This document shows, in pieces, positions 17,043 to 24,604 of a stretch of 64,000 nucleotides of DNA. The stretch is taken from contig NZ_LGEA01000102.1 of assembly GCF_001280065.1 (NCBI RefSeq), forward strand, positions 451,529 through 515,528. The letters run 5' to 3'. The translations under genes and the position numbers were made by a program. This DNA comes from Streptomyces sp. NRRL B-1140. GTDB lineage: Bacteria > Actinomycetota > Actinomycetes > Streptomycetales > Streptomycetaceae. The notes below the pieces were generated by a model. It was not told the origin of the DNA, did not search any database, and saw nothing but the letters and a program-made list of their open reading frames with translations. Position 1 is the first letter of the stretch. Each line of letters starts with the position of its first letter.

Positions 17043-17471
17043 TCAGTCAGCCTGGGTCGTGTCTACGCTGACCTTGTCGGCGGCACCCGTGCAAGCTCCG
17101 CACCCTGAACCGAGCTTGGTGATCTCGAGGTAGTAGCTGTCGTACGGCAGACCTGACTCAGTGGCCGTGCTCGTGTAGCCGGACCCCTTGAAGCAGTTGG
17201 TGAGCGTCGATGTGTCGTGCTTTACGTCGTTGCCCCAGTCTATCTGCTGCCACAGCGCCACATCGACGCTGTTCGAGGTCCCCGCCTGGTCGCAGCCGGT
17301 GAAGTGGAACTCGTTGTACTTCTCATCGACCCACTGCTGGGAAGTGGTCCCCTGGACCAGGCTGAAAGGAGACTTGCTCCAGTTGGCCCAAGCCCCCGTA
17401 GCGGTGGCGATCGTAAGTACGGCGGCAGCCCCCGCGACCACACCGAAGTTACGCAAACGTCGTCCCGACAA
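17043..17471 (-). CDS. Small secreted protein with four cysteines
   Basis: About 142 aa with a clear signal peptide (RRLRN, then FGVVAGAAAVLTIATATGAWA and a cleavage site before NW). The mature part has four cysteines (FTGCDQ, TNCFKG and GCGAC), suggesting two disulfides, and several aromatic residues. The upstream frame is open but poor; a TTG at 17471 preceded by GAAGAAGGGGG is the likely start. It heads the minus-strand unit with two membrane proteins and an ABC ATPase. I do not recognise the family; a secreted effector, sensor or peptide handled by the adjoining transporter is possible. Confidence 0.6.
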   Translation of the reverse strand: MSGRRLRNFGVVAGAAAVLTIATATGAWANWSKSPFSLVQGTTSQQWVDEKYNEFHFTGCDQAGTSNSVDVALWQQIDWGNDVKHDTSTLTNCFKGSGYTSTATESGLPYDSYYLEITKLGSGCGACTGAADKVSVDTTQAD

Positions 17472-17853
17472 GGGACACCCCCTTCTTCCCCCCTCGGCCG
17501 TCGAGGCCCCCCTCGAACTGGAGACCGAAAGGCTGGGTGACTGTAGCACCACCCCCCGCTGTCCAGCAGCCATGATCACCGATTCGTGACCAGGGCCGGT
17601 CGCTGCTCGGTTCGCCCCGAATATCCCCTGCCGTTCGAGGGTGTGCCGGCCGGTTTCACGGGATCGGACAGCACGCCGTGATGGAAGCCGGGATCATCGA
17701 GCTCGAGCGCGAGGGCGTATGGGCAGTCGGTCCGGCCTGCGAGTCCGCCCCGTTTCCTCGCGTCCCCTGTGCGTCGCCTGGATCTTGCCTTCGGGGCCGA
17801 GTGGGCGACTCAGAGGCACTGAAGGCACGTTTGCGCAGTTCAGAGGCCTGCAA

Positions 17854-17901
17854 AGGTGGGGCGGGTGGGTCTCGAACCCACGGCCGACGGATTACGAGTC
17901 C
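17854..17901 (-). other. tRNA 3'-half remnant, candidate attachment site of a genomic island
   Basis: These 48 bases match the anticodon-to-3'-end half of the intact CAU tRNA gene at 27386-27459 in 46 positions; the two differences turn the anticodon into CGT and change one T-loop base. Similarity continues about 27 bases beyond the tRNA 3' end on the left side (17827-17853 against 27356-27382). There is no 5' half next to it; the sequence instead runs into an integrase-tail-like repeat. This is the classic footprint of a site-specific element integrated in a tRNA 3' end. The preceding stretch 17580-17826 shows no other recognisable feature. Confidence 0.6.
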
Positions 17902-18025
17902 TTTGAAGATCTTGGCGACCCTTGTCGATCATTGCTCATCTTGGCCGTTTTCCCAGGTCAAACGCGGTTTGGCGCGCCATTCCTTCTCGGCTCTTGTCAG
18001 TCTTTTCCGATCCTTGTGTCCAACC
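17897..18025 (-). repeat. 129-bp direct repeat, copy A (integrase-tail-like)
   Basis: Hand alignment with 19085-19213 gives about 115 of 129 identical bases. On the minus strand copy A reads open for about 30 hydrophilic, basic codons in two frames (one has KRLTRAEKEWRAKPRLTWEN and stops shortly after), and then runs directly into the tRNA remnant. That position is where the 3' end of an integrase gene normally lies next to attP, so I infer an integrase tail. Nothing else of an integrase remains. Confidence 0.6.
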
Positions 18026-18113
18026 GCACGACAAGTAGTTCAGCCAGCCCAACCGCGACCGCTATCGTGACGGCCCAGCCGGGGAATAGGTCAAGAGCTG
18101 TTCAATCTGACCC

Positions 18114-18141
18114 TCGGCCCCGCGTACGCGGGGATAGCTCC
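18114..18141. repeat. Solitary type I-E CRISPR-like repeat unit
   Basis: A 28-base sequence centred on the palindrome CCCCGCGTACGCGGGG followed by ATAGCTCC resembles the repeats of type I-E arrays in Streptomyces. Only one unit is present, with no second copy at spacer distance and no cas genes in the window, so it is not an array. A further imperfect hairpin (GCGTTTTACT ... AGTGGAAAACCGC) follows at 18142-18171. The rest of 18026-18238 has no recognisable gene. Confidence 0.3.
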
Positions 18142-18238
18142 GCGTTTTACTGCCGGTGTAGTGGAAAACCGCTGATGCGCCCCGGAGACATCGATCACCG
18201 AGGCCGGAAGCCGACAGACGTGATCCTGCCTCAGGAGA

Positions 18239-18646
18239 TCAGGCTCGTGCGTCTCGCTGCTGCACTTCCTTAAGGACTCCGGCCGCCGTCACGAAGTCGT
18301 TATCCACGTGGAGAACGGTGTGCCCATGGTGTACAGCTGTCGCACATACCAACAGATCGATCGCCCGAGCCGCCCGATGCTGGCCCTGCTGGGTCAGTTT
18401 GTACTGGGCGGTGTCGATCCAACGCCAGGCGTTCGTCGGAACCGGAGAGGGCATGCAGAGCGTGTCCAGTTCCTCTGCGAGCTCATCCCGGTGGGACGGG
18501 CTGGTTGCCGAGTAGAGAAATTCGGCACGTGTCGGCTCGCAGAGATGGAACACCCCGGCTGCGATATGTCCCTCCCAGGGCTGCAATGCGCCTGGGGTGC
18601 GAAACAGGTGCCACAGAGCCGAGGTGTCCACCAGATACGTGATCAC
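18239..18646 (-). CDS. vapC: VapC-type PIN-domain toxin (ribonuclease)
   Basis: A 135-aa PIN domain with the expected acidic residues: LVDTSALWHL at the N-terminus, a Glu in EPTRAEFLYS, Asp in RAIDLLVCATA and Asp in HVDNDF. VapC toxins cleave specific RNAs, often initiator tRNA, unless bound by VapB. The ATG overlaps the antitoxin stop by four bases (ATGA), as in most vapBC operons. It lies between the two 129-bp repeats within the putative island. Confidence 0.9.
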   Translation of the reverse strand: MITYLVDTSALWHLFRTPGALQPWEGHIAAGVFHLCEPTRAEFLYSATSPSHRDELAEELDTLCMPSPVPTNAWRWIDTAQYKLTQQGQHRAARAIDLLVCATAVHHGHTVLHVDNDFVTAAGVLKEVQQRDARA

Positions 18647-18876
18647 TCGAAGGCCTCGCGTCGCGCACGCTTCTCCGCGTCATGCGCCGCCGCGGCCTGC
18701 TCGAACTCTCCACGCGCACCCCGCGCGGCCAGCTTCTCCGCAGCCTCAAGCCGCTTGATCCGCGCCACGTAGTCCCGAAGGGCCGCGTTGACGGTCTCCT
18801 TCTTCGTCGTGACGCCCATGAGTCGCATGGCCTCGGCCAGCGCCTCGTCGTCGAGATCAATCTGCGTGACGGACAT
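18643..18876 (-). CDS. vapB: VapB-type antitoxin
   Basis: A 77-aa protein beginning MSVTQIDLDDEALAEAMRLM, the ribbon-helix-helix DNA-binding start of type VapB antitoxins, followed by KKETVNAALRDYVARIKRL and a charged, flexible tail rich in Ala, Glu and Arg that would wrap the toxin. GGAGGTGTCCG precedes the ATG. The antitoxin should neutralise VapC and repress the shared promoter. Confidence 0.88.
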   Translation of the reverse strand: MSVTQIDLDDEALAEAMRLMGVTTKKETVNAALRDYVARIKRLEAAEKLAARGARGEFEQAAAAHDAEKRARREAFE

Positions 18877-18896
18877 CGGACACCTCCAACATCCAC

Positions 18897-18921
18897 AATG
18901 TATGTAACCAAGATACATCAC
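18897..18921 (-). promoter_or_regulatory. Candidate VapB operator/promoter
   Basis: AATGTATGTAACCAAGATACATCA contains the inverted arms ATGTAT and ATACAT about 20-45 bases before the antitoxin ATG, overlapping A/T-rich promoter-like sequence that is unusual for this genome. Autoregulation by the VapB ribbon-helix-helix at such dyads is typical for the family. Confidence 0.4.
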
Positions 18922-19084
18922 CAACATTGGCGTGGCCATCGATCACAAACAGACCACGCGAGGGAAGTCGGGGCGTCCCCATGGGCCACTTCCGGCCACC
19001 GGGCGAGCCGGCGGAGACCAGCGCGACGCCGACGCGAAATGCAAATTCTGGACGCCGATTCCGGTCAAGTCGGGCATGGCGCCT

Positions 19085-19213
19085 AGTCCTTTGCGGATCT
19101 TGGCGCCCCTCGTCGACCATTGCTCATCTTGGCCGTTTTCCCAGCTCAGACGCGGTTTGGTGACTCAGTCCTTCTCGGCCCCTGTCAGTCTTTTCCGATC
19201 CTTGTGTCCAACC
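19085..19213 (-). repeat. 129-bp direct repeat, copy B (integrase-tail-like)
   Basis: Second copy of the repeat at 17897-18025, same orientation, about 89% identical. Its minus-strand frame matching copy A has an earlier stop (AEKD then TGA). The shared part stops exactly where the tRNA remnant begins in copy A. The following 19214-19509 shows no gene I can support. Confidence 0.6.
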
Positions 19214-19509
19214 TGCGTCCAGAAGGCGTCCTGGACGGACAAGTCAAGCCCGGCTTCCGCGCGATCGCTCCAGCTCGGCAATGGGCCCTGGACGCGCGAG
19301 CAGCGGATTCGCCTTCCACCGCGCATAGCCGGCGCCGGCCCCGAGGGATATGCGTGGACGCGGACCGTGGACGAGGCCCGCGCCCTGCGCGTCTCGCGCC
19401 GCCGGGATCTTGGCCGACGCGCCTGGCGGGTGGTCCGGCGAAGGCGGTGCCACTCGCTCCGGCAGGCGGGCGCGTCCCCGTCGATCCGGTGGACCGCCCC
19501 GTCGGCGGT

Positions 19510-21141
19510 CTAGCGGGGGGACCCGGTGTGCTCCCGCACAGTCGCCGCCTCGCTCACCGCCGTCCCGGCCCCCGGCTCGGCGCTCTTCCTCGCGAACCCG
19601 CGCCGACCCGGCAGGACCGCGAGGACGATCAAAGTTCCGGCAGCCATGATGATCCCGCCGATGAGGCTGGTCTGGGCGACTCCGTGGGCGAAGGCCTGGT
19701 GGACGGCGTCCACGGCGGCCTGGGCCTGCTGGGGCCCGGCGGAGGGATCCTGCGCAACCCGCTGCGCGACGGCCAGGCCGGCGCCCACCGAGTCCTTGGC
19801 GGTCTCCATCGCCTCCGCCGGGAGCCGGTTGCCCACCAGGTCGGTCAGCTCGTCCCGGTAGGCCGCGCCCAGCAGCGAGCCCAGCACCGCGATCCCCAGC
19901 GCCCCGCCCAGCTCCAGCGCGGTGTCGTTGACACCGCCGCCGACGCCCAGCTCGGACTCGGGGAAGGAGCCCATGATCGTGTCGGTCGCCGGGGAGATGG
20001 CCAGACCGAGCGCGAGGCCCAGCATCATCAGCGGCACCAGGAAGTCCCCGTACGTCGACCCTTTGTCGATCTGGGTGAGCAGGAACATGCCCGCCGTGCC
20101 GACGGTCAAGCCGGTCACGGCCATCACCCTCACCCCCAGCTTCGGGGCGAGCACCCCGGTCACCGCGGACCCGAGGAACACCGCACCGCCCAGCGGCAAC
20201 AGCCGTACACCCGTGTCCAGGGCGCCGTAGCCGAGGACGAACTGCAGGAACTGCGTCGAGTAGTAGATCACGGCGAACATGCCGAAGAAGAAGAACAGCA
20301 CCGCGAGCATCGAGCCGCTGAAGGGCCGCAGCGCGAACATCCGGACGTTCAGCATCGGATGCGGGTGGCGCAGCTCCCAGGCGATGAAAGCGACCAGACC
20401 GACACCGGCGATCACGGCGGCCGTGACAGGGCCGATGCCCCAGCCGGCGTGCGGGCCTTCGATGGCGGCGTAGATCAGGGAGCCGACGGTCACGATCGAC
20501 AGCAGACCACCGACGTAGTCGATCCGGCCCATGCCCTCCGCCTTGGACGGCGGTACCAGGGCGAGCGCGCCGAACACGGCGAGGACGGCGAACGGCACGT
20601 TGATCAGGAAGGTCGAGCCCCAGGCGTGGTCCTCCAGCAGCCAGCCGGAGACCAGCGGGCCGACGGCTACCGCCACCCCGGAGGTCGCGGCCCAGGCGGT
20701 GATGGCCTTGGCCCGCTCGCTCCGGGGGAAGGTCGCGACCACCAGGGACAGCGTGGCCGGCATCACGACCGCGGCACCGACACCCATGATCGCGCGGGCC
20801 ACGATGACCAGCGAGGTCTCGTCGACCAGGCTCCCCATCACCGAACCGCCGGCGAAGATCAGCAGGCCCAGCACCAGCGCGCCGCGCCGGCTGTACTTGT
20901 CGCCGATCGCGCCCAGCACCAGCATCAGCGCCGCGTACGGAACGGTGTAGCTGTCGACGACCCACTGCAGATCACTGCTGCTCAGGCCCAGGTCGGTGGT
21001 CATGTCAGGGGCGGCGACGATCAGTGACGTGTTCGCCATCACCGTGATCAGCAGGCTCAGGCACAGCACGAGCAGCGCCCACCAGCGCCGCGCGTACGGC
21101 CCGGTCATCTTCTCCACGGGGGTGTTCACAAGGAAGGACAT
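19510..21141 (-). CDS. MFS exporter, DHA2 (EmrB/QacA) 14-helix family
   Basis: A 543-aa integral membrane protein starting MSFLVNTPVEKMTGPYARRW with AGGAG six bases before the ATG. Motifs: helix 1 LLITVMANTSLIVAAPDM, QWVVDSYTVPYAALMLVLG (motif D2-like), GDKYSRRGAL (motif A), and antiporter motif C at AVGPLVSGWLL. About 14 helices fit a proton-coupled drug exporter. The tail past residue 520 is a charged cytoplasmic end. It lies 95 bases from a flavoprotein gene on the same strand and belongs to the island interval; a resistance function is plausible but the substrate is unknown. Confidence 0.9.
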   Translation of the reverse strand: MSFLVNTPVEKMTGPYARRWWALLVLCLSLLITVMANTSLIVAAPDMTTDLGLSSSDLQWVVDSYTVPYAALMLVLGAIGDKYSRRGALVLGLLIFAGGSVMGSLVDETSLVIVARAIMGVGAAVVMPATLSLVVATFPRSERAKAITAWAATSGVAVAVGPLVSGWLLEDHAWGSTFLINVPFAVLAVFGALALVPPSKAEGMGRIDYVGGLLSIVTVGSLIYAAIEGPHAGWGIGPVTAAVIAGVGLVAFIAWELRHPHPMLNVRMFALRPFSGSMLAVLFFFFGMFAVIYYSTQFLQFVLGYGALDTGVRLLPLGGAVFLGSAVTGVLAPKLGVRVMAVTGLTVGTAGMFLLTQIDKGSTYGDFLVPLMMLGLALGLAISPATDTIMGSFPESELGVGGGVNDTALELGGALGIAVLGSLLGAAYRDELTDLVGNRLPAEAMETAKDSVGAGLAVAQRVAQDPSAGPQQAQAAVDAVHQAFAHGVAQTSLIGGIIMAAGTLIVLAVLPGRRGFARKSAEPGAGTAVSEAATVREHTGSPR

Positions 21142-21235
21142 CAGTAGCTCCTGAGGGGGACGGGACGGACGAGCGGAATCACTTGACTGCCCGTGCGACA
21201 AGCGGGTGACGGGCTGAGATCTCCGGGCTTCAAGA

Positions 21236-22279
21236 TCATTCCGTGACCCCAAGTGGGCTTCCCTCGGCGATCCCCTGGAGGGCCGCGTCGGTGTCCGCGA
21301 CGGCCAGCACCTTGTTGATGTCGATGCCGGCCAGCGCGCCGGCTGCTGCGGAGGCCCCGACCTGGGCGACCGGATCGGTGACGTTGCCGGCCACCCACAC
21401 ACCCGGCACCTCTGTGGTGCCGTCGATACCGGAGGCGAAAGTGCGGCCCGTCGGCAGGTCCTGCACCGGCAGGCCCAGGCCTTCCAGGCCATGGGTGCGG
21501 GCCTGCGTCTGCGGGGCGACCGCGAGGACGCGGCGGGCCACGACCTGGCCGTCGGCCAGGCGCACTCCGGCGAGGGCACCGTCGGCGTCGTCGACGACCT
21601 CGGTGACCGGGGTGTCGATGACGCGGATGCCGCGGGCGGCGAAGCGGGCGCGGGTGTCCTCGTCCAGGTCGGTGCCGTGGGTGAAGTAGGTCAGGTCCTC
21701 GGTCAGCTGACGGAACAGATACGCGTGACCGATGGACGCCGTGCCGGTGGCGAGGATGCCGATGGGCTCGTCGCGCACCTCCCAGCCGTGGCAGTACGGG
21801 CAGTGCACCACACCGTGTCCCCAGTGCCCGGCGAGCCCGGGCACCTCGGGCAGCACATCCTTCAGGCCGGTGGCCACCAGGATGCGGCGGGCGGTGACGC
21901 TGCGGCCGTCGGCCAGGGTGACGGTGAACCTCAGGTCCCCGTCCACCGACGGGGCGGCGGAGTCGGCCGAGACCACCTCACCGAACACGACACGTCCGCC
22001 GTACTGGCGCACCTGCTCCCGGCCCCGCCGAAGGATCTCGGACGGCGGGGTGCCGTCCAGGGCGATGAGGCCGTGCACTGCCTCGGCGGGCGCGTTGCGC
22101 GGGGAGCCGCTGTCGATCACGACGACCGAACGGCGGGAGCGGGCGAGGATCAGTGCACCGTTCAGCCCCGCGGCGCCCCCGCCGATCACCACCGCGTCGA
22201 CGGTCCCCTCGGGCAGAGCGTCGCTCGCGTACGGAGGAGTCGCCGCAGCCACGGCCTCCTGGCTTTCCTGATCAGTCAT
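21236..22279 (-). CDS. Thioredoxin-reductase-like FAD disulfide oxidoreductase
   Basis: A 347-aa flavoprotein: N-terminal FAD motif VVIGGGAAGLNGALILARS, redox-active CPYC in VVHCPYCHGWEVRD, NADP-site region GILATGTASIGHAYLF and the C-terminal FAD motif GVWVAGNVTDPVAQVG. This is the thioredoxin reductase fold used also by DepH/GliT-type dithiol oxidases, which form disulfides in secondary metabolites. The ATG at 22279 is chosen as the fold begins soon after; the frame runs 69 codons further upstream without a clear start, perhaps the remains of another gene. It probably shares a transcript with the exporter. Confidence 0.85.
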   Translation of the reverse strand: MTDQESQEAVAAATPPYASDALPEGTVDAVVIGGGAAGLNGALILARSRRSVVVIDSGSPRNAPAEAVHGLIALDGTPPSEILRRGREQVRQYGGRVVFGEVVSADSAAPSVDGDLRFTVTLADGRSVTARRILVATGLKDVLPEVPGLAGHWGHGVVHCPYCHGWEVRDEPIGILATGTASIGHAYLFRQLTEDLTYFTHGTDLDEDTRARFAARGIRVIDTPVTEVVDDADGALAGVRLADGQVVARRVLAVAPQTQARTHGLEGLGLPVQDLPTGRTFASGIDGTTEVPGVWVAGNVTDPVAQVGASAAAGALAGIDINKVLAVADTDAALQGIAEGSPLGVTE

Positions 22280-22507
22280 GGTTCGGTCAATCCTTCGAGT
22301 TCTGGGTGGTTGGAGGGGGCAGCTGTTCAGGAAGCGCAGGATGTGGGCGGCGACCGTCTTGGGCTGTTGTGAAGAGTCCGGCCCCGGTTTGCTGGGGTCG
22401 TTCGTGATGTACAGATCCAGTACGTCGATGAACGCCTTCGCCAAGATCGCGAGGATCAGACCGTGCCTCGTCGGCCTAGAGGGCATCGCAACGCCAGGCG
22501 CGCACGC

Positions 22508-22583
22508 AGCCTGTCCGGTGAGCTCAGGACCATTGTGTACTGAACAGTCAGAAACCTAGGCGGTTCTGTACTAAGTTGTCAAG
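22508..22583. repeat. Duplicated 76-bp promoter/operator segment, copy 1
   Basis: Identical to 25781-25856 at 69 of 76 positions by hand count. The best conserved part is TACTGAACAGTC, GAAACCTAGG and GTTCTGTACT, a dyad-like arrangement typical for TetR operators. Copy 2 directly precedes the tetR gene at 25885, so copy 1 may be a second target of the same regulator, controlling the flavoprotein gene about 230 bases to its left. Confidence 0.65.
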
Positions 22584-22603
22584 TACGGCGGGTCGACCCT
22601 CGC

Positions 22604-22687
22604 TCACCACAACAGCAGCAGCAATGCACCGATCAGGGGGGCAGCGAGGGCGGCGTTCACGTACACCACCCGCCGCCACGACGCCAT
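22604..22687 (-). pseudogene. C-terminal scrap of a membrane protein
   Basis: A 27-codon minus-strand stretch ends with RVVYVNAALAAPLIGALLLLLW and a stop, like the final helix of a small membrane protein. Nothing upstream in 22688-23003 continues it in frame, and no start signal is evident. I read it as a remnant. The rest of 22584-23003 holds no supportable gene. Confidence 0.3.
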
Positions 22688-23003
22688 GCGGTGACCATGC
22701 CGCCGGGCAGCAGCCCGAACCGCTCGACGGCTTCGGGCCCGTGGCCGCCTCCGAGGACCTTGTCAGTCCGCAGCGCAGTGAGCCTCTGCACCGCGTGTCA
22801 TTCAGCCCGGCGCCGGCGAAGGCGACATGGCCGAACTCGGCGCCCCGCCCCAGGGCAGTTCGCCTGAGCCTTGTGCTCGGACAACGGGCCCGCACGGTTG
22901 TGGGGACCCCCGCAGCAATGGGGCGGTCCTACCCGAGCAGGCTGCGTCGGCGGGCATGCCTCTGACCAGGTCAGACAGCGAAGCGGTGCTGAAGTGCCAA
23001 GGG

Positions 23004-23520
23004 TCAGGCGGTGATCAGCTCCGGTGGTACCGGCAGTGCCATGAGGCGGAGCAGTTCAGCGACTTTGGCGTCGAGTTGTGCTCCGACCTCGGCAATGCGG
23101 GGATCGCCGAAGCTGGCGAATTTGCTCGACGGTTGGTCGATGCTGAACTGCACGTGTCCGGAGGCGGCCTCGTAGATCGCGGTGCGCAGCGGGGCGTACA
23201 GGATGATGCCGGGGTCGTGCCGGAACGCGGTTTCCGCGATGACGTTGTTTCCCATCATGTAGGTGACGGCGCGGTGTTGATGTCCCGAAAGCCGCATCAC
23301 CGGCATCGGGTCCAGGGTCCAGAAGACGGCGAAGGAATGGGGGGGTGTGGTCGGCGGTGTATGCCTGCACCCGCGCGAGGTCACCTGTTGCGATCACTTC
23401 GACGAGTTCGGCGAAATCGATGGCGGGTACCAGCGATTCGTAGCGCCGACGGACGTCATCGAAGGAGTCGTCGGTGTCGATGACAAGGCGGTTGACGAGG
23501 TGGGGGACGGCCTGAGTCAT
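23004..23520 (-). pseudogene. DUF302-like protein, frameshifted in a G7 run
   Basis: The N-terminal 60 residues (MTQAVPHLVNRLVIDTDDSF and on to VQAYTADHTPP) lie in one frame, and the conserved C-terminal 115 residues (AVFWTLDPMPVMRLSG, MGNNVIAETAF, PGIILYAPLRTAIYE, FSIDQPSSKFASFG) in another. Removing one base from the seven-G run at 23339-23345 fuses them into a normal 171-residue protein. It could be a real inactivating mutation or a sequencing error. DUF302-type proteins have no settled function. Confidence 0.75.
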
Positions 23521-23579
23521 GGCACTTCCTCATGTCCTGACGGGGATGGGCGGCGGGTGCCGATAGCTGCCGGGTCAGG

Positions 23580-24458
23580 TCAGGCCGCGTCGAGCAGGAT
23601 CCGCGCCATCTCGTCGGGACGCTCCAAGGCGGAGAAGTGGCCGGTGCGCGGCACGGTGATGCGGTGGACGTCCGCCAGCGCGCTGGCCACGCGGTCCCGC
23701 TCGGCGGGACGGGACCAGTCGTTCTCGCTGTAGACGAGGGTGACGGGTGCCGACACGCGCGGGTAGCGCTCGCGGGCCCGGTCGAATCCCCTGAGGCTGC
23801 GGAAGATTCCTCGGGACACCTTGGCGTAGCCCTTGCGGCGGCCGCTCCTCAGTAGCTCGGTGATGAAGTCCTCGGGCAGCCGGGTCTTGTCGACGTAGCC
23901 GCCCTGCAGAATCACCCGGAAGATGGGCCGCGGCTCGAGGGGGGCGAAGAGGGGGCCCAGCACGGGCATCCGCACGCTGGAGATGATGACGCGGGCGATC
24001 CAGTTTCCGCGTTCGCCGCCCTGGGGGTAGTCGTAGCTGTTGAACGCCACGACGCGGCTGACCCGGTCCTTCAGGTCGATCGATGCCGACAGGGACAGGG
24101 CGCCGCCGAGTGATTCGCCCGACAGGGTGACGTCGTGAAGGTCCAGTCCGCGGACGAATTCGACGACCGCGGCCCGCAGTTGCGGCTCCTCGTACTGTGC
24201 GCCGGGGACGATGTCGGACCATCCCATCCCGGGCAGATCCAGCGCGTAGACCGTGTAGTGATCCCACAACAACGGGATCACCCGCTGGAAGTAGTCGAGC
24301 TGGCCGCGCACGGTGTGCATCAGAACGAGGGCACGGCCGGTGCCCACCGTGTAGTAGCGCAGCCGCGAGCCATCGGCCCGGGTGAAAAACCGCACCTCGC
24401 CGCGGCCGTTGCTCCAGGTTCTCGCGTACGTCGCGTCGGGAGACTCGTTGCGTTCCAT
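23580..24458 (-). CDS. Alpha/beta hydrolase
   Basis: A 292-aa alpha/beta-fold hydrolase. Visible parts: oxyanion region LVLMHTVRGQLDYFQRVIP (the usual HG is HT), strand YTVYALDLPGMGWSD, nucleophile elbow TLSGESLGGALSLS with the catalytic Ser, a cap region, the acid in LVYSENDWSRP and the histidine in PRTGHFSALERP. Substrate unknown; epoxide hydrolase, haloalkane dehalogenase and esterase relatives share this layout. The ATG follows AAAGGAC. A long inverted repeat lies just upstream. Confidence 0.9.
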   Translation of the reverse strand: MERNESPDATYARTWSNGRGEVRFFTRADGSRLRYYTVGTGRALVLMHTVRGQLDYFQRVIPLLWDHYTVYALDLPGMGWSDIVPGAQYEEPQLRAAVVEFVRGLDLHDVTLSGESLGGALSLSASIDLKDRVSRVVAFNSYDYPQGGERGNWIARVIISSVRMPVLGPLFAPLEPRPIFRVILQGGYVDKTRLPEDFITELLRSGRRKGYAKVSRGIFRSLRGFDRARERYPRVSAPVTLVYSENDWSRPAERDRVASALADVHRITVPRTGHFSALERPDEMARILLDAA

Positions 24459-24476
24459 GGTTCTGTCCTTTCAGGT

Positions 24477-24508
24477 GAGGAGAATGCCGCAATACAGGCA
24501 ATCTCCTC
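24477..24508. promoter_or_regulatory. 12-bp inverted repeat upstream of hydrolase
   Basis: GAGGAGAATGCC and GGCAATCTCCTC pair with one mismatch around an 8-base loop, 19 bases upstream of the hydrolase ATG. It may be an operator or a leader hairpin; it carries no T-run. Confidence 0.4.
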
Positions 24509-24604
24509 ATTTCTTTTGTCTGTGAAGTTGCTCAGGCGCAAAGAGGTGCGGTCGCCCGAAGTGTCCTGTCTCAGAGAGCACCGCCTGCGCTCTGGAGTCC
24601 TTGG

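Noticed and set aside
17656-17853. 65-codon minus-strand frame left of the tRNA remnant
   Set aside because: No ribosome binding site, no family likeness and low-complexity Ser/Arg/Pro composition.
17854-17901. Functional tRNA-Thr (CGT) gene
   Set aside because: Only the 3' half exists; the 5' side does not provide D-arm or acceptor strand, so no cloverleaf can form.
22290-22486. N-terminal extension of the thioredoxin-reductase-like protein
   Set aside because: The added residues do not resemble the family, which begins close to the FAD motif; it may instead be residue of an eroded neighbouring gene.
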